Below, in pieces: positions 8,831-16,148 of a DNA stretch of 51,681 bases. The notes under the pieces were generated by a model, which was not told the DNA's origin, ran no database searches, and saw only the letters and a list, made by a program, of their open reading frames with translations. Within the stretch, counting starts at the first letter, position 1, and each line of letters begins with the position of its first letter. Origin of the DNA: an uncultured Prevotellaceae bacterium (lineage in GTDB: Bacteria > Bacteroidota > Bacteroidia > Bacteroidales > Bacteroidaceae); NCBI GenBank assembly GCA_947170495.1, contig CAMVUB010000016.1, forward strand, positions 1 to 51,681, given 5' to 3'. Made by a program: the position numbers and the translations under genes.

Positions 8831-9379
8831 TCTTCTTACCCTATACAGGGATTTGGTCGAAACGTTAAACAATCAGTTTTCTTTTGAACCACGGATTATT
8901 CGGATTTCACTCTATGCCAGAACTTAAATCAGGTTTATCTCTGAACTTAAATCAGGCTTAAATCAAGACCTAAATCTTTTTCTCTTTTTGACACGAATAG
9001 CCGTAATTTCCATAATTTTTCTAGCAGCTAAGACCACAGATTATGAACTGAACTTAAATCAGCCTTAAATCAGAACTTAAATCTGCGTGGGCGGTGCAAG
9101 GGATGACGCTCAAAGGACTTGTCCTTGGAGCTTGGAGTTTTCAAGGCAGACCATCTTGAAAACTAGTTTTCAGAGTGGCAGCCTTCGAAATCTCCTACGG
9201 CACACAGCCAAGCTGTGAGCCAATCCCGTGCTCCGAGTGCGATGTTCCATTATGGTTCATTATGGACATTTGTGTTCAAGAAAAATCCGTTTCATCCGTT
9301 CAATCCGTGGTCAAAAACATGTATTCTGTGGTTCTTGAAAAGCGGTGAGGGCGCTTGCGCGCCACTCACCTAGCAGGGC
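8831..9379. repeat. Non-coding stretch with CTTAAATC-type repeats
   Basis: No gene is visible. At 8921-8980 and 9045-9085 there are about seven copies of a degenerate ACTTAAATCAGG unit. The segment 8923-9016 is a close direct copy of 10961-11052. Between 9100 and 9240 lie several small hairpins, the best being GTTTTCAAG / CTTGAAAAC (9137-9145 with 9155-9163). The stretch 9247-9280 again resembles 11065-11100, so the whole looks like one repeat copy interrupted by about 230 bases. Confidence 0.6.
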
Positions 9380-9898
9380 TTAGGGCTCGTCGTTGCCTTC
9401 GTCGTCGTCGCTCCAGTCGGCGCTGGACTGACCCTTCTTCTGGGCCTTCTTGGCGGCGGCCTGTGCCTTGCGGCTGGTGACGTACTCGAAGTTGAAGTCC
9501 TCGCGCTTGAAGTCGAGGCTCGCGCCGAGCTCGTAGTTCACGTTGACCTGCTTGATGTTGGTCTCGGTGAACATCTCCATGGCAGTCTTGGGGTTGCCCT
9601 CAGCGTCGGTGCCAGCCTCGGCGCCTACGCTGGAGATGGAGGGCGTGAAGCGGCCGAGCTCGCCGAGCAGGACGGCGTTACCTTCGGTGATGGCCTCCTT
9701 GATGCAGTGGCACATGTCGGTGATGACGCCTACGATGGTGCCCTTGGAGTAGATGCTGTTGTGGTTGGACATGTGGTCAGCCAGGGCGTTGATGTCGAGG
9801 ACGCCGTTGAGCTGCAGGCGAGCGTACGCCTTCTCGGGCTCTTCAGGATGAGCGGGGTTCTTCTGCATGGACAGAGAATACTTGAGAGTGTTTTTCAT
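9380..9898 (-). CDS. HU-family DNA-binding protein (HU-HIG type)
   Basis: A 172-residue protein of the long HU form common in Bacteroidota. MKNTLKYSLSMQKNPAHPEE opens a divergent HU fold (LNGVLDINALADHMSNHNSI, GVITDMCHCIKEAITEGNAV, LGELGRFTPSISSVGAEAG). The C-terminus has a lysine/alanine run (RKAQAAAKKAQKKGQ) followed by an acidic tail (DWSDDDEGNDEP). It would bind and bend DNA as a dimer. The ATG at 9898 is preferred over a GTG at 9907, which lies in a dispersed palindromic repeat. A TACCTTTG box on the same strand at 10148-10155 could drive it with a leader of about 240 bases made of repeats. The HU plus smalll pair is a recurrent Bacteroidales arrangement. Confidence 0.85.
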   Translation of the reverse strand: MKNTLKYSLSMQKNPAHPEEPEKAYARLQLNGVLDINALADHMSNHNSIYSKGTIVGVITDMCHCIKEAITEGNAVLLGELGRFTPSISSVGAEAGTDAEGNPKTAMEMFTETNIKQVNVNYELGASLDFKREDFNFEYVTSRKAQAAAKKAQKKGQSSADWSDDDEGNDEP

Positions 9899-9900
9899 AA

Positions 9901-9942
9901 GACTCACCCCCAGCCCCTCCCTATAAAGGAGGGGAGTAGATA
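9901..9942. repeat. Dispersed GC-rich palindromic repeat
   Basis: A CCCCTCCC / GGAGGGG palindrome followed by GGGGAGTAGATAC. The same 13-base tail occurs beside a similar palindrome at the start of dxr (34886-34898), showing that these are copies of one element. Confidence 0.7.
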
Positions 9943-10147
9943 CTCTACCATTGGGGGATTTGGTTTTAAGGGTTAATAAATTGGTTAATTAGGAGCCCCT
10001 TTTCCCGTTCTCCCCAGGGGGAGAAAGCCTCGCTTCGCTCGAATGCTGGCGCCTTGCATTGTTACTCGCGTCCCGGGTAGGCTCACGGCGGGGGGGAGGG
10101 TTTCCGTGTCTTTCCGTACGTTTCCGTGTCTTTCCGTGATTCTGCTG

Positions 10148-10155
10148 CAAAGGTA
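10148..10155 (-). promoter_or_regulatory. Bacteroidota -7 promoter box upstream of the HU gene
   Basis: Reads TACCTTTG on the minus strand, about 250 bases before the HU start codon. The intervening leader contains palindromes and TTTCCGTG repeats. Confidence 0.5.
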
Positions 10156-10212
10156 CACATTATTTTTGACATTTACCCCCCTTTTTCGGCAGGTGCTTAG
10201 GGAAGTTTGCAC

Positions 10213-10378
10213 GGGGCCCCCTATGGTCCCCCAAGGGGGACAAAAATGAAGACCGCGGTCTTCACGCAATACGAGCGCGGTCTTACGGCCGTAAGACCAC
10301 GCTCTTCCTAAAACAGCCCCACAGGGCAATCATCAATCATCATTCATCAATCATCAATCATCAATCGTCCCCCTTGGG
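10213..10378. repeat. Cluster of palindromes (GACCGCGGTC type) and ATCATCA repeats
   Basis: CCCCCAAGGGGG-type palindromes at 10227-10240 and 10368-10379. GAAGACCGCGGTCTTC is a perfect 16-base palindrome at 10248-10263, and 10273-10304 is a 32-base near-perfect palindrome centred on GGCCGTAAGACC. From 10328 to 10366 runs a series of ATCATCA units. Related GACCGCGGTC palindromes recur at 49593-49650. Confidence 0.65.
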
Positions 10379-10381
10379 GGA

Positions 10382-10792
10382 CTACAGGGGGCCGATGGTG
10401 ATATGTATCGCTTCGCCATCCTTGCGTTCCTTCAGGAGGGTCATGAGCTTCTCCAGGGTGCTGCGGCTGTTATAGACGTGGCCGGGGAGGAGGGCGCGGC
10501 CTACGAGGATGCAGCCGCTGGAGTCCTCGGGGTTGTTGCCGGCATGGATGCGGATGCTGCTGCGGTAGGGCACCTTTAGCAGCAGGGGCAGCCAGCGCTT
10601 GAACTTGGGGGACCACGTGATGGCCACGTCATAGCGGCCAGCAGGGATGGCCTTGGGGCGCATGTGGTTGGCGGGATGGATGCTGGGCTCCAGCGTGTCG
10701 CAGAAGTGTGCGACGCCCATTTCATTGATGATGCCGAGCTTCCCGGCGGTGTAGGTCTGAGTCTGTTCTGTTCGTTCGAGTAGGAGTTCCAT
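10382..10792 (-). CDS. DUF5675 family protein
   Basis: A 136-residue protein: MELLLERTEQTQTYTAGKLG, CDTLEP, PKAIPAGRYDVAITWSPKF, RIHAGNNPEDSSGCILVG and GEAIHITIGPL. The pattern of a P-x-G-x-Y entry, H-x-G-N and S-x-G-C-I-L-V-G is that of DUF5675, found in phage-like and secretion-related loci of Bacteroidota and probably related to peptidoglycan-active folds; its activity is unproven. In many HU/smalll loci an amidase stands in this place, which suggests DUF5675 as a replacement. The ATG at 10792 follows an A-rich tract; a GTG at 10804 is possible. The stop codon lies in a CCCCC/GGGGG palindrome. Confidence 0.8.
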   Translation of the reverse strand: MELLLERTEQTQTYTAGKLGIINEMGVAHFCDTLEPSIHPANHMRPKAIPAGRYDVAITWSPKFKRWLPLLLKVPYRSSIRIHAGNNPEDSSGCILVGRALLPGHVYNSRSTLEKLMTLLKERKDGEAIHITIGPL

Positions 10793-10819
10793 TTTTTTGT
10801 TCACGGGCTTTGCCCGTAG

Positions 10820-11113
10820 TTTAAAGTTTAAGGTTTAAAGTTTAAGGATCACGGAAAAACACGGACATGTTCGGAACTTTTGGAGCAGCGAGAGCCATAA
10901 GAGCTTGTTCTTAAATGGCCGAGTCGCGACAAAAGTCAACAAAGTTAAATGCACGGAAATCTAAATCAGGTTTATAACTGAACTTAAATCAGGCTTAAAT
11001 CAGGACTTAAATCTTTTGTTCTTCTGACACGAATAGCCGTAATTTCCATAATCTCTTTTCTTGATTATTATGATTCATTATGGCCATTTATGTTCAATAA
11101 AAGATATTTAAGT
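10820..11113. repeat. Repeat-rich spacer with one arm of a 64-nt inverted repeat
   Basis: No gene is visible. 10820-10847 is a TTTAAAG short tandem repeat. 10851-10872 has CACGGA repeats. 10874-10937 is the left arm of an inverted repeat whose partner is 12813-12876 (58 of 64 positions agree). 10961-11052 is a direct copy of 8923-9016 with four CTTAAATC units. Confidence 0.7.
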
Positions 11114-11683
11114 TCAAATTTCTGTAAGATTTATGTTCCCCTTCATTGCCAGGTATTGTTCGTAGGTGACGCAGCCGCGGGACATGGCATTGCGGCGTTG
11201 GCGCTCTTCGGCGCGAATCTGTTCCTCGATGGCACGGTTTTCGGCGCGGCGGGCGGCCTCTTGGAGACGGCGGGCCGCGTCGGCCTCTCGGCGTTGCTCC
11301 TCAATGGTCTTGGGGCGTTCCTCAATGGGTAGGTCGTTGTAGCGGCCTTGCATCACTCGGGGAAAGTACTTGGCGGAGAGCAGGAAGTCCAGATCGTTGC
11401 GGGCTCGCTTGCCGGTGCGGCAGTTCAGGTAATCGCTCTGCATGGCATTGATGACCATCTGTCGCACCTTCTCCACGCCCCAGTCGGCCTGTCGGAATTT
11501 CAGTTCGCGCGTCTGCTCGTGCGTCAGGCAATCGAGCTGTGGCAGACGGGCGCGGTATTTGATGCGCTGCTCGTTCCAGAAGTGGATGAACCATTCGACT
11601 TCTTGTGAGCGCCAGCTCTGAGGCTCGCGCACGTTAACAGACTGTCGTTCGTCTGCTATTTCTTTACGGCTTTCTTTATTCAT
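11114..11683 (-). CDS. Unknown protein, phage replication-accessory-like
   Basis: 189 residues. The N-terminal half has WRSQEVEWFIHFWNEQR, then WGVEKVRQMVINAMQSDYLN and DLDFLLSAKYFPRVMQGRYN. The last motif resembles the C-terminal segment of phage and plasmid replication-organiser proteins, where a conserved F-L-x-x-x-x-x-F-P-R-V-x-x-G-x-Y is common. The second half is a charged coiled coil rich in Arg, Glu and Ala (about 130-170), ending GCVTYEQYLAMKG. No enzymatic motif is visible. It lies between the 64-nt inverted repeats with the DUF2693 and HNH genes. The replication link is inference from one motif. Confidence 0.5.
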   Translation of the reverse strand: MNKESRKEIADERQSVNVREPQSWRSQEVEWFIHFWNEQRIKYRARLPQLDCLTHEQTRELKFRQADWGVEKVRQMVINAMQSDYLNCRTGKRARNDLDFLLSAKYFPRVMQGRYNDLPIEERPKTIEEQRREADAARRLQEAARRAENRAIEEQIRAEERQRRNAMSRGCVTYEQYLAMKGNINLTEI

Positions 11684-11869
11684 TTTCTTTTTGCTACTTT
11701 TTCTTTTCCTTTTTCTTTCAGTTTTTCTTTAACACGGAAATACACGGACATAGACGGAAACACACGGAATTTTTCATGGAAACAAATGTGCATAATACTC
11801 ATAATTTGGCTCATCAATTCGAATAATATTATTTATGCTTATTTGTAGCTGAAATTATGCTCATTATGC

Positions 11870-12166
11870 TCATTCGTTTCCAATCTTCTCCAGGAATCCC
11901 ATTAGTCTGTCTCTTAGCAGGCAGCGCCAGCCACCGCGGTCGGTGTCCCAGTAGGCGAGGGTGAGGGGAGAGGGTTTGCGGCGTCCCTGTGCGCGGTAGC
12001 CCTCTGGGATGAGGGCAGTGGCGCGTGTGCCGTGAGCATCGCGCATAGCGCCGTTTTTCTTCAGATATACCATGTGTACGACGCCCTTCTTCAGCGCCTC
12101 CTCCAATGCCACAATATCGTGGCAGATAGTGGTGCTCTCAGCACCAGCATTGTCAATTTTCTTCAT
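11870..12166 (-). CDS. SH3-like beta-barrel protein, DUF2693 family
   Basis: A 98-residue protein. After a short leader it shows VVHMVYLKKNGAMRDAHGT, ALIPEGYRAQGRR, LAYWDTDRGGWRCLLRDRLM, the pattern of DUF2693 proteins: a small barrel encoded by phages and mobile elements of Bacteroidota that handles a K-K-x-G-x-x-R-x-A-x-G-T strand and a G-W-R strand. Function is unknown. The ATG at 12166 lies within the last codons of the HNH gene (14-base overlap), indicating translational coupling. A longer start at 12184 would be a TTG and is not preferred. Confidence 0.75.
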   Translation of the reverse strand: MKKIDNAGAESTTICHDIVALEEALKKGVVHMVYLKKNGAMRDAHGTRATALIPEGYRAQGRRKPSPLTLAYWDTDRGGWRCLLRDRLMGFLEKIGNE

Positions 12167-12764
12167 AGTTAAATTTGTGTTCAATGAGTAATTGTGTTAA
12201 TTCCATTTCCACATCGATGGCGGTGGCGCCGGGGCCGAGGGCGGCAATGACATGCGGACGCATGCGCTCTTTCCAAGCCAGACGTATCTGCAATCGGCGT
12301 GTGCGTTCAGCAGGGGAGATCCGCAGGTTCTCCCAGTACTCCTTGCTACGGTGGCAATTCTCTCGCTGTCGTATATAGCGCAGGTTCGTGATGCGGTCGT
12401 TGAGGGTGTTTCTGTCGATATGATCTGCCACCCATTGCCTCGTGTTTGCGGGCTCGAAGCCGAAGTAGGCCAGCAATGTAGCATGGTAGCGATAGAGGTG
12501 TCTGAACTTGCCCTTATGCTGGAAGATGTATTCGCAGCGTGGCCGTAGGCTATGGCTAAAGCTCGCCTTGTTACCATAGCGATAAAGCACAGGCTTCAGT
12601 TCATGGCGTATGCGCTGCACGCCGTGGCGTTTGCTTTTGCGTGTGATCACATGCCAGATTCTCACAGGTCTGTCCTGTCGCAGGTCTTCGGGGTCATACA
12701 TCAACACCCCCTCCCATGTGGGTAGCCATTCAAGGCGGGTGTCTTGTTTGTCTTCTTTTTTCAT
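12153..12764 (-). CDS. HNH endonuclease-like protein
   Basis: 203 residues. The N-terminal half begins WLPTWEGVLMYDPED, resembling the leading module of HNH homing-type nucleases. The core is WVADHIDRNTLNDRITNLRY (111-130), with the His-Asp and Asn residues of an HNH site, followed by RQRENCHRSKEYWENLR. The C-terminal third is helical and basic. It would nick or cut DNA; the target is unknown. HNH proteins of this kind are common in phages and mobile elements, in keeping with the DUF2693 and replication-like neighbours. It is the first gene of the cassette between the 64-nt inverted repeats, with a short tandem repeat directly upstream. Confidence 0.75.
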   Translation of the reverse strand: MKKEDKQDTRLEWLPTWEGVLMYDPEDLRQDRPVRIWHVITRKSKRHGVQRIRHELKPVLYRYGNKASFSHSLRPRCEYIFQHKGKFRHLYRYHATLLAYFGFEPANTRQWVADHIDRNTLNDRITNLRYIRQRENCHRSKEYWENLRISPAERTRRLQIRLAWKERMRPHVIAALGPGATAIDVEMELTQLLIEHKFNYEEN

Positions 12765-12812
12765 AGTTCAAAAAGAGTTTAAAAGTTCAAGGGTTCAAGA
12801 GTTAGCTTCGCT

Positions 12813-12876
12813 GACTTTTGTCGCGACTCAGCCATTTAATAGCAAGCTCTTATGGCATTCACTGCTCCAAAAGTTC
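12813..12876 (-). repeat. Right arm of the 64-nt inverted repeat
   Basis: Matches the reverse complement of 10874-10937 at 58 of 64 positions. It overlaps the last codons (LEQ, stop) of the small gene at 12859-13104. The opposite copy carries the same coding-like sequence but without that stop. Confidence 0.8.
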
Positions 12877-13104
12877 AAGGAGCTCGTTGGCCTCATCTCG
12901 CATGAACTGTAAGATGCCGTTGGCCTTGGTGTGTAGCATCTGCATGCACGTGGTCTCCGTGAGCAGGTAGCGCATCACCCATGGCGCGTCCTCGTCCGCG
13001 TCCCGCAGGTCGCAGATGGCATTATGCACGTTGTTCAGGTCGGCGGTCAGGCCCTCCAGTTTCAGCATCCTCCGTTGGACTTCGTCAAAAATTTCGTCAC
13101 TCAT
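12859..13104 (-). CDS. Small coiled-coil protein of unknown function
   Basis: 81 residues, beginning MSDEIFDEVQRRMLKLEGLT and ending DEANELLELLEQ. Almost entirely helical and acidic, with two cysteines mid-protein (AICDLRD, TTCMQML). Not recognised. The ATG is preceded by a TTTAA-type short tandem repeat and, further up, by a TACCTTTG box (13166-13173), so it has its own promoter and may lead into the HNH/DUF2693 genes. Its 3' end is inside the inverted repeat arm. Confidence 0.55.
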   Translation of the reverse strand: MSDEIFDEVQRRMLKLEGLTADLNNVHNAICDLRDADEDAPWVMRYLLTETTCMQMLHTKANGILQFMRDEANELLELLEQ

Positions 13105-13165
13105 AGTTTAAAAAGTTTAAGGGTTTAATAGTTTAACTTGTCGTAAACATTATCGTTTATCGCCG

Positions 13166-13173
13166 CAAAGGTA
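13166..13173 (-). promoter_or_regulatory. Bacteroidota -7 promoter box
   Basis: TACCTTTG on the minus strand, 62 bases before the ATG at 13104. Probably the promoter of the small coiled-coil gene and possibly of the cassette beyond it. Confidence 0.55.
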
Positions 13174-13216
13174 GGTTGAATATAGAATGGGTAAAAAGAA
13201 TGTATTTACCCATTTG

Positions 13217-13693
13217 TTAAAGTTTGTATTTCGCCACGAGTTCCCGCGCTTTTTTCAGCAACGCGACTTCCTCCAGCCCCACACTCAAATACCGTCTATA
13301 GGGACTGTCTTGCACCTGCGGCTCCAACAAAGCGTCAAACTTCCGGTCGCTATACTCTTTATACACGCCCAGTTCTCGTAGCACGCCAATAATACGCATG
13401 ACGCTATATTTGTTGAAAGTCTTACAGATTCTCGCCCTGCTGTTTGGCAGCAGTATAGAAATGAAATCATCGCTGTCCAAAATAGCCTTCCATAGAGCAT
13501 CAATCGTCGCTTGGTACTCTTTGGTCACATAAACCCTAATACGTTCGATATATACCCGAACCTCACCTCTGACTCCATCCTTATCTACAGAGTCGTTCTT
13601 CTCAAAGAGAAATAGTCTCCCTTCTCGCGAAGCCGCGTACAGCGCCTCCACGTCAAAGTCCTCAGGGCGGACTTCTCTGAAATGATCTGACAT
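13217..13693 (-). CDS. Hypothetical protein
   Basis: 158 residues starting MSDHFREVRPEDFDVEALYA. A basic middle (RVYIERIRVYVTKEYQATID, SRARICKTFNKYSVMRIIGV) is followed by a helical C-terminus (LEEVALLKKARELVAKYK). The stretch ELGVYKEYSDRKFDALL could be part of a helix-turn-helix, but no family was recognised. Same strand as the accessory module and separated from it by a promoter, so it is probably its upstream member. Confidence 0.5.
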   Translation of the reverse strand: MSDHFREVRPEDFDVEALYAASREGRLFLFEKNDSVDKDGVRGEVRVYIERIRVYVTKEYQATIDALWKAILDSDDFISILLPNSRARICKTFNKYSVMRIIGVLRELGVYKEYSDRKFDALLEPQVQDSPYRRYLSVGLEEVALLKKARELVAKYKL

Positions 13694-14183
13694 AACCTCG
13701 AAGTGTTATGCTCGGCTCGCGGAGTGGATGCGCATCCAAATGCACCGGTGCAGGCTCAAGCGTGCTTCGCGGTTAGATAAAAATGATTAGCTTGCATTCA
13801 GGCAGGTCTAAATGCGAGCACAAATCTAATGAACTTCTGCGAAACGGCAATAGAAAAAATGAAAAAATGCGACCTTCGTATAGTTCCGAAGGTCGCATGA
13901 TTTGCGTTTTTTTGCTGATTATCAGCGGTTATCAATGGAAGAAAAAAGTCGCGTTTATTTCGCAAAGAATTTTTGGATTATATCACTTGCATAAGATAGA
14001 ATTCTTTTACGTTTTGCTAAAAAATGGTTTCCCGTTCTTCACGAAACATTTGTTGTCAGTTCTTCCAAATCAAAAAAGCGAATGCTTTTACTCTCCTGTA
14101 AAGGCTGGAATGCACTAGGGACGATTTGTAAATCTTCCCACATGCTGGTTCTACATATGATTAAGTTCCTATTTTTCTCGAGT
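13694..14183. other. AT-rich spacer with a hairpin terminator
   Basis: No credible gene. The only structured element is TGCGACCTTCG / CGAAGGTCGCA (13868-13878 with 13887-13897), flanked by A-rich and T-rich runs, a likely terminator for the zinc-ribbon gene on the minus strand. Base composition is much lower in GC than the flanking core genome. Confidence 0.6.
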
Positions 14184-14426
14184 CTAGCCTTTTTTAACAC
14201 CAGTATCAAAAAACAATATATAACCGCAATCTACGCAAGTTACGACTTTAGATCGAATTACTTTTAAAGGCCCGTTTAATTGCACAGACCCACTATGAGC
14301 GTCTATCATAGTCACCTCTTTCTCCGTCAATGAGGGGATATGATAAATGTCATCATGATAGATAAATCTTTCTAGACGCTCATTGCCACACATTGGGCAT
14401 CTCAATTTTATACGTTTGTCATTCAT
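14184..14426 (-). CDS. Small zinc-ribbon protein
   Basis: 80 residues with two CxxC knuckles: C10-x-x-C13 (RCPMCGNERLE) and C64-x-x-C67 (VTCVDCGYILFF). This spacing is that of a single rubredoxin- or TFIIS-like zinc ribbon. The middle has a polar beta segment. No catalytic residues are evident, so a nucleic-acid or protein-binding adaptor is plausible but unproven. It is AT-rich and stands alone, with a hairpin terminator about 290 bases downstream. Confidence 0.65.
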   Translation of the reverse strand: MNDKRIKLRCPMCGNERLERFIYHDDIYHIPSLTEKEVTMIDAHSGSVQLNGPLKVIRSKVVTCVDCGYILFFDTGVKKG

Positions 14427-14484
14427 GTTATGAGTATTTCGATTCCTTATAATGGGGGAGTTAAAACTTCTTTAAGTTATAGAA

Positions 14485-14993
14485 CTATTTATTCACTACC
14501 TTTACAATCTTCTCTCCGACCTTCACAATCAGCATTTTTTCGCCAGATGGAACGGCGAGCTTTGTTATGCCTGCTGCCGCAGTCTTCGTCTGGCCGATGA
14601 GACGGCCGTTGAGGTCATAGACCTGAATGAGTGTACCATCATTAGCGCCTTGTACCGAGATAGAATGATTGTTGAACAGAACCTGGGTGCCAGATTCGGC
14701 TTCGACACTATTCACACGAGTGGGGTCATCTCCCAACTCCTCAATGTTGAGGAAATACATGCTCCATCCTCTTTCGACATACTTCTGTCGAGCACCCGCA
14801 GGTACGTATAATGTACCACCGGTCATAAACTGAGTTGGGAAAAAGCTGTGTCTAAGAAAAAAGGAGACGAAGACAAGTAGATGATTGTTTCCATATTACT
14901 ACAGCCCGAGAAAGCATCGTTTCCAATGCTCGTAACACTCTCGGGGATGGTAATTGAGGTCAAGTTGCTGCAATCCTGGTATTTGTATTTCAT
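14485..14993 (-). pseudogene. BspA-like leucine-rich-repeat protein, 3' part (frameshifted)
   Basis: The C-terminal remnant of a secreted BspA-like (LRR_5) protein. The frame from 14993 reads one repeat, QDCSNLTSITIPESVTSIG, then NDAFSGCSNMETIIYL, and stops at TGA near 14831. A frame one base away resumes with MTGGTLYVPAGARQKYVERG and the sorting-type tail (YDLNGRLIGQTKTAAAGITK ... KIVKVVNK). A one-base deletion near 14830 explains this. There is no signal peptide or upstream repeat. Joining codon TTC at 18034-18032 to CAG at 14978-14976 restores the repeat exactly, so this is probably the 3' half of the gene beginning at 18364. Confidence 0.75.
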
Positions 14994-15300
14994 TTTATAT
15001 CAATAAATTATGTGTTAAACGATAGAAAAGTGAAACCATAGATTCTATGAACAACAAAAAAAGTTAAAGATTTAACACTTTTAACTTTATGAAAGCACAA
15101 AATGGATGAGAAAGTGCAGATTTGGGGGGCGTTATTATCGCTTATGCGGATAGTTTTTAGATGACGAGCCATAAATCGAGCCATAAATGGGACGGACTGT
15201 TGCGGTTTTCTTTAGGGATATACTGGATTTGATGTAAAAAATTCGGGGACGAAGCATACGAGAGTGCTCCGTCCCCGAATGATATTGGGTATAAGAATGT
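14994..15300. other. Non-coding spacer with terminator of the BIG_2 operon
   Basis: No gene. ATTCGGGGACG / CGTCCCCGAAT (15241-15251 with 15270-15280) forms a strong hairpin that on the minus strand is followed by six T, a clear intrinsic terminator for the genes at 15301-17795. Further on are a TTAA-rich hairpin (15061-15090) and two copies of GAGCCATAAAT (15168-15189). Confidence 0.75.
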
Positions 15301-16110
15301 TTACTTAATCACGACCTTTTTGCCGTTCTTTACATAGACACCTGCCTTGGTTGGCTTGCCATTCAATGGGCGACCGCTCAGGTCGTACCAGTTGGCATTC
15401 TTTGCGAAGTCTGCCTTCGCGTTGCTGATGCCTGTAGCGGCTTCAACTGTCAGTGTGTACTGTGCCGTCTTTGTGGCGTAGGTGTAGTTGGTGCCGTCAG
15501 CGACTGTGGCGGTGATGGTGGCCTCGCCAGAGCCGACGATGTGTATCAGGCCTGTCTCGCTGTTCACGGTGGCTACGCTCTCGTTGTTCGATGTGTAGGT
15601 CACAGTGCCATTGCCAGTGTTCGTCAGGTCGTTGGTGAAATCTGCGTCACCGTATGTTTTGCTCACGCTGGCAGTCTCGTAACTGATGGTGGCGGCAGCC
15701 TTCGCGATGGTGAAGTCAGCCGTTGCCGTGCCGTCAAGATAGTCGTCGGTCTCGGCCACGGTGACGCGGACGGTGTATTCGCCGGCATCTGTCGGAACGT
15801 CGGTGCTGTAGCTGTCGTCTGCAGCACCCTTCTTCTTGTATTCGAAGGTCACTGCACCGCTGCCTTCGTTGCCGCTGACAGTAGGTGTGTTTGCGGTTGC
15901 GCCGAATGTCCATCCCTCGATATTGACGGTGAGTGTCAGGTCAGCCTTGTACTCCACCTGCAGTTCCACGTCGCTGGTGGGCATCGTCAGCGTCCACTCA
16001 TTATTGTTGGCAGTCTTGGTCACAGTTACTTCCTCCGCGTCCTGTGCCCATGCGCCCGTCATGCCAAGGATGGCAGCGAGCGTCAATATAAATCTTTTTG
16101 TTGTTTTCAT
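15301..16110 (-). CDS. Secreted Ig-like (MBG/BIG_2) domain protein with sorting-type tail
   Basis: 269 residues with signal peptide (MKTTKRFILTLAAILGMTGA). A MBG-like domain (about 95-140: GEYTVRVTVAETDDYLDGTA, DFTIAKA) leads into a bacterial Ig-like region (TYTSNNESVATVNSETGLIH, GSGEATITATVADGTNY). The C-terminus, NWYDLSGRPLNGKPTKAG then VYVKNGKKVVIK, is a typical Prevotella sorting-type tail, so the protein is probably surface-exposed or released. It is the second gene of an operon with the BIG_2 protein upstream (38-base gap), sharing one promoter and one terminator. Likely an adhesin or scaffold; no catalytic domain. Confidence 0.75.
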   Translation of the reverse strand: MKTTKRFILTLAAILGMTGAWAQDAEEVTVTKTANNNEWTLTMPTSDVELQVEYKADLTLTVNIEGWTFGATANTPTVSGNEGSGAVTFEYKKKGAADDSYSTDVPTDAGEYTVRVTVAETDDYLDGTATADFTIAKAAATISYETASVSKTYGDADFTNDLTNTGNGTVTYTSNNESVATVNSETGLIHIVGSGEATITATVADGTNYTYATKTAQYTLTVEAATGISNAKADFAKNANWYDLSGRPLNGKPTKAGVYVKNGKKVVIK

Positions 16111-16148
16111 ATTGTTTTTTGATTATAGTTAATACAGTATAAGTACAA

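Noticed and set aside
13783..14118. 111-residue open frame on the plus strand
   Set aside because: It runs through the terminator hairpin at 13868-13897, has no ribosome site and no recognisable sequence; composition looks non-coding.
8726..14426. Intact prophage
   Set aside because: No integrase, terminase, capsid or tail genes; only small accessory genes resembling phage ones.
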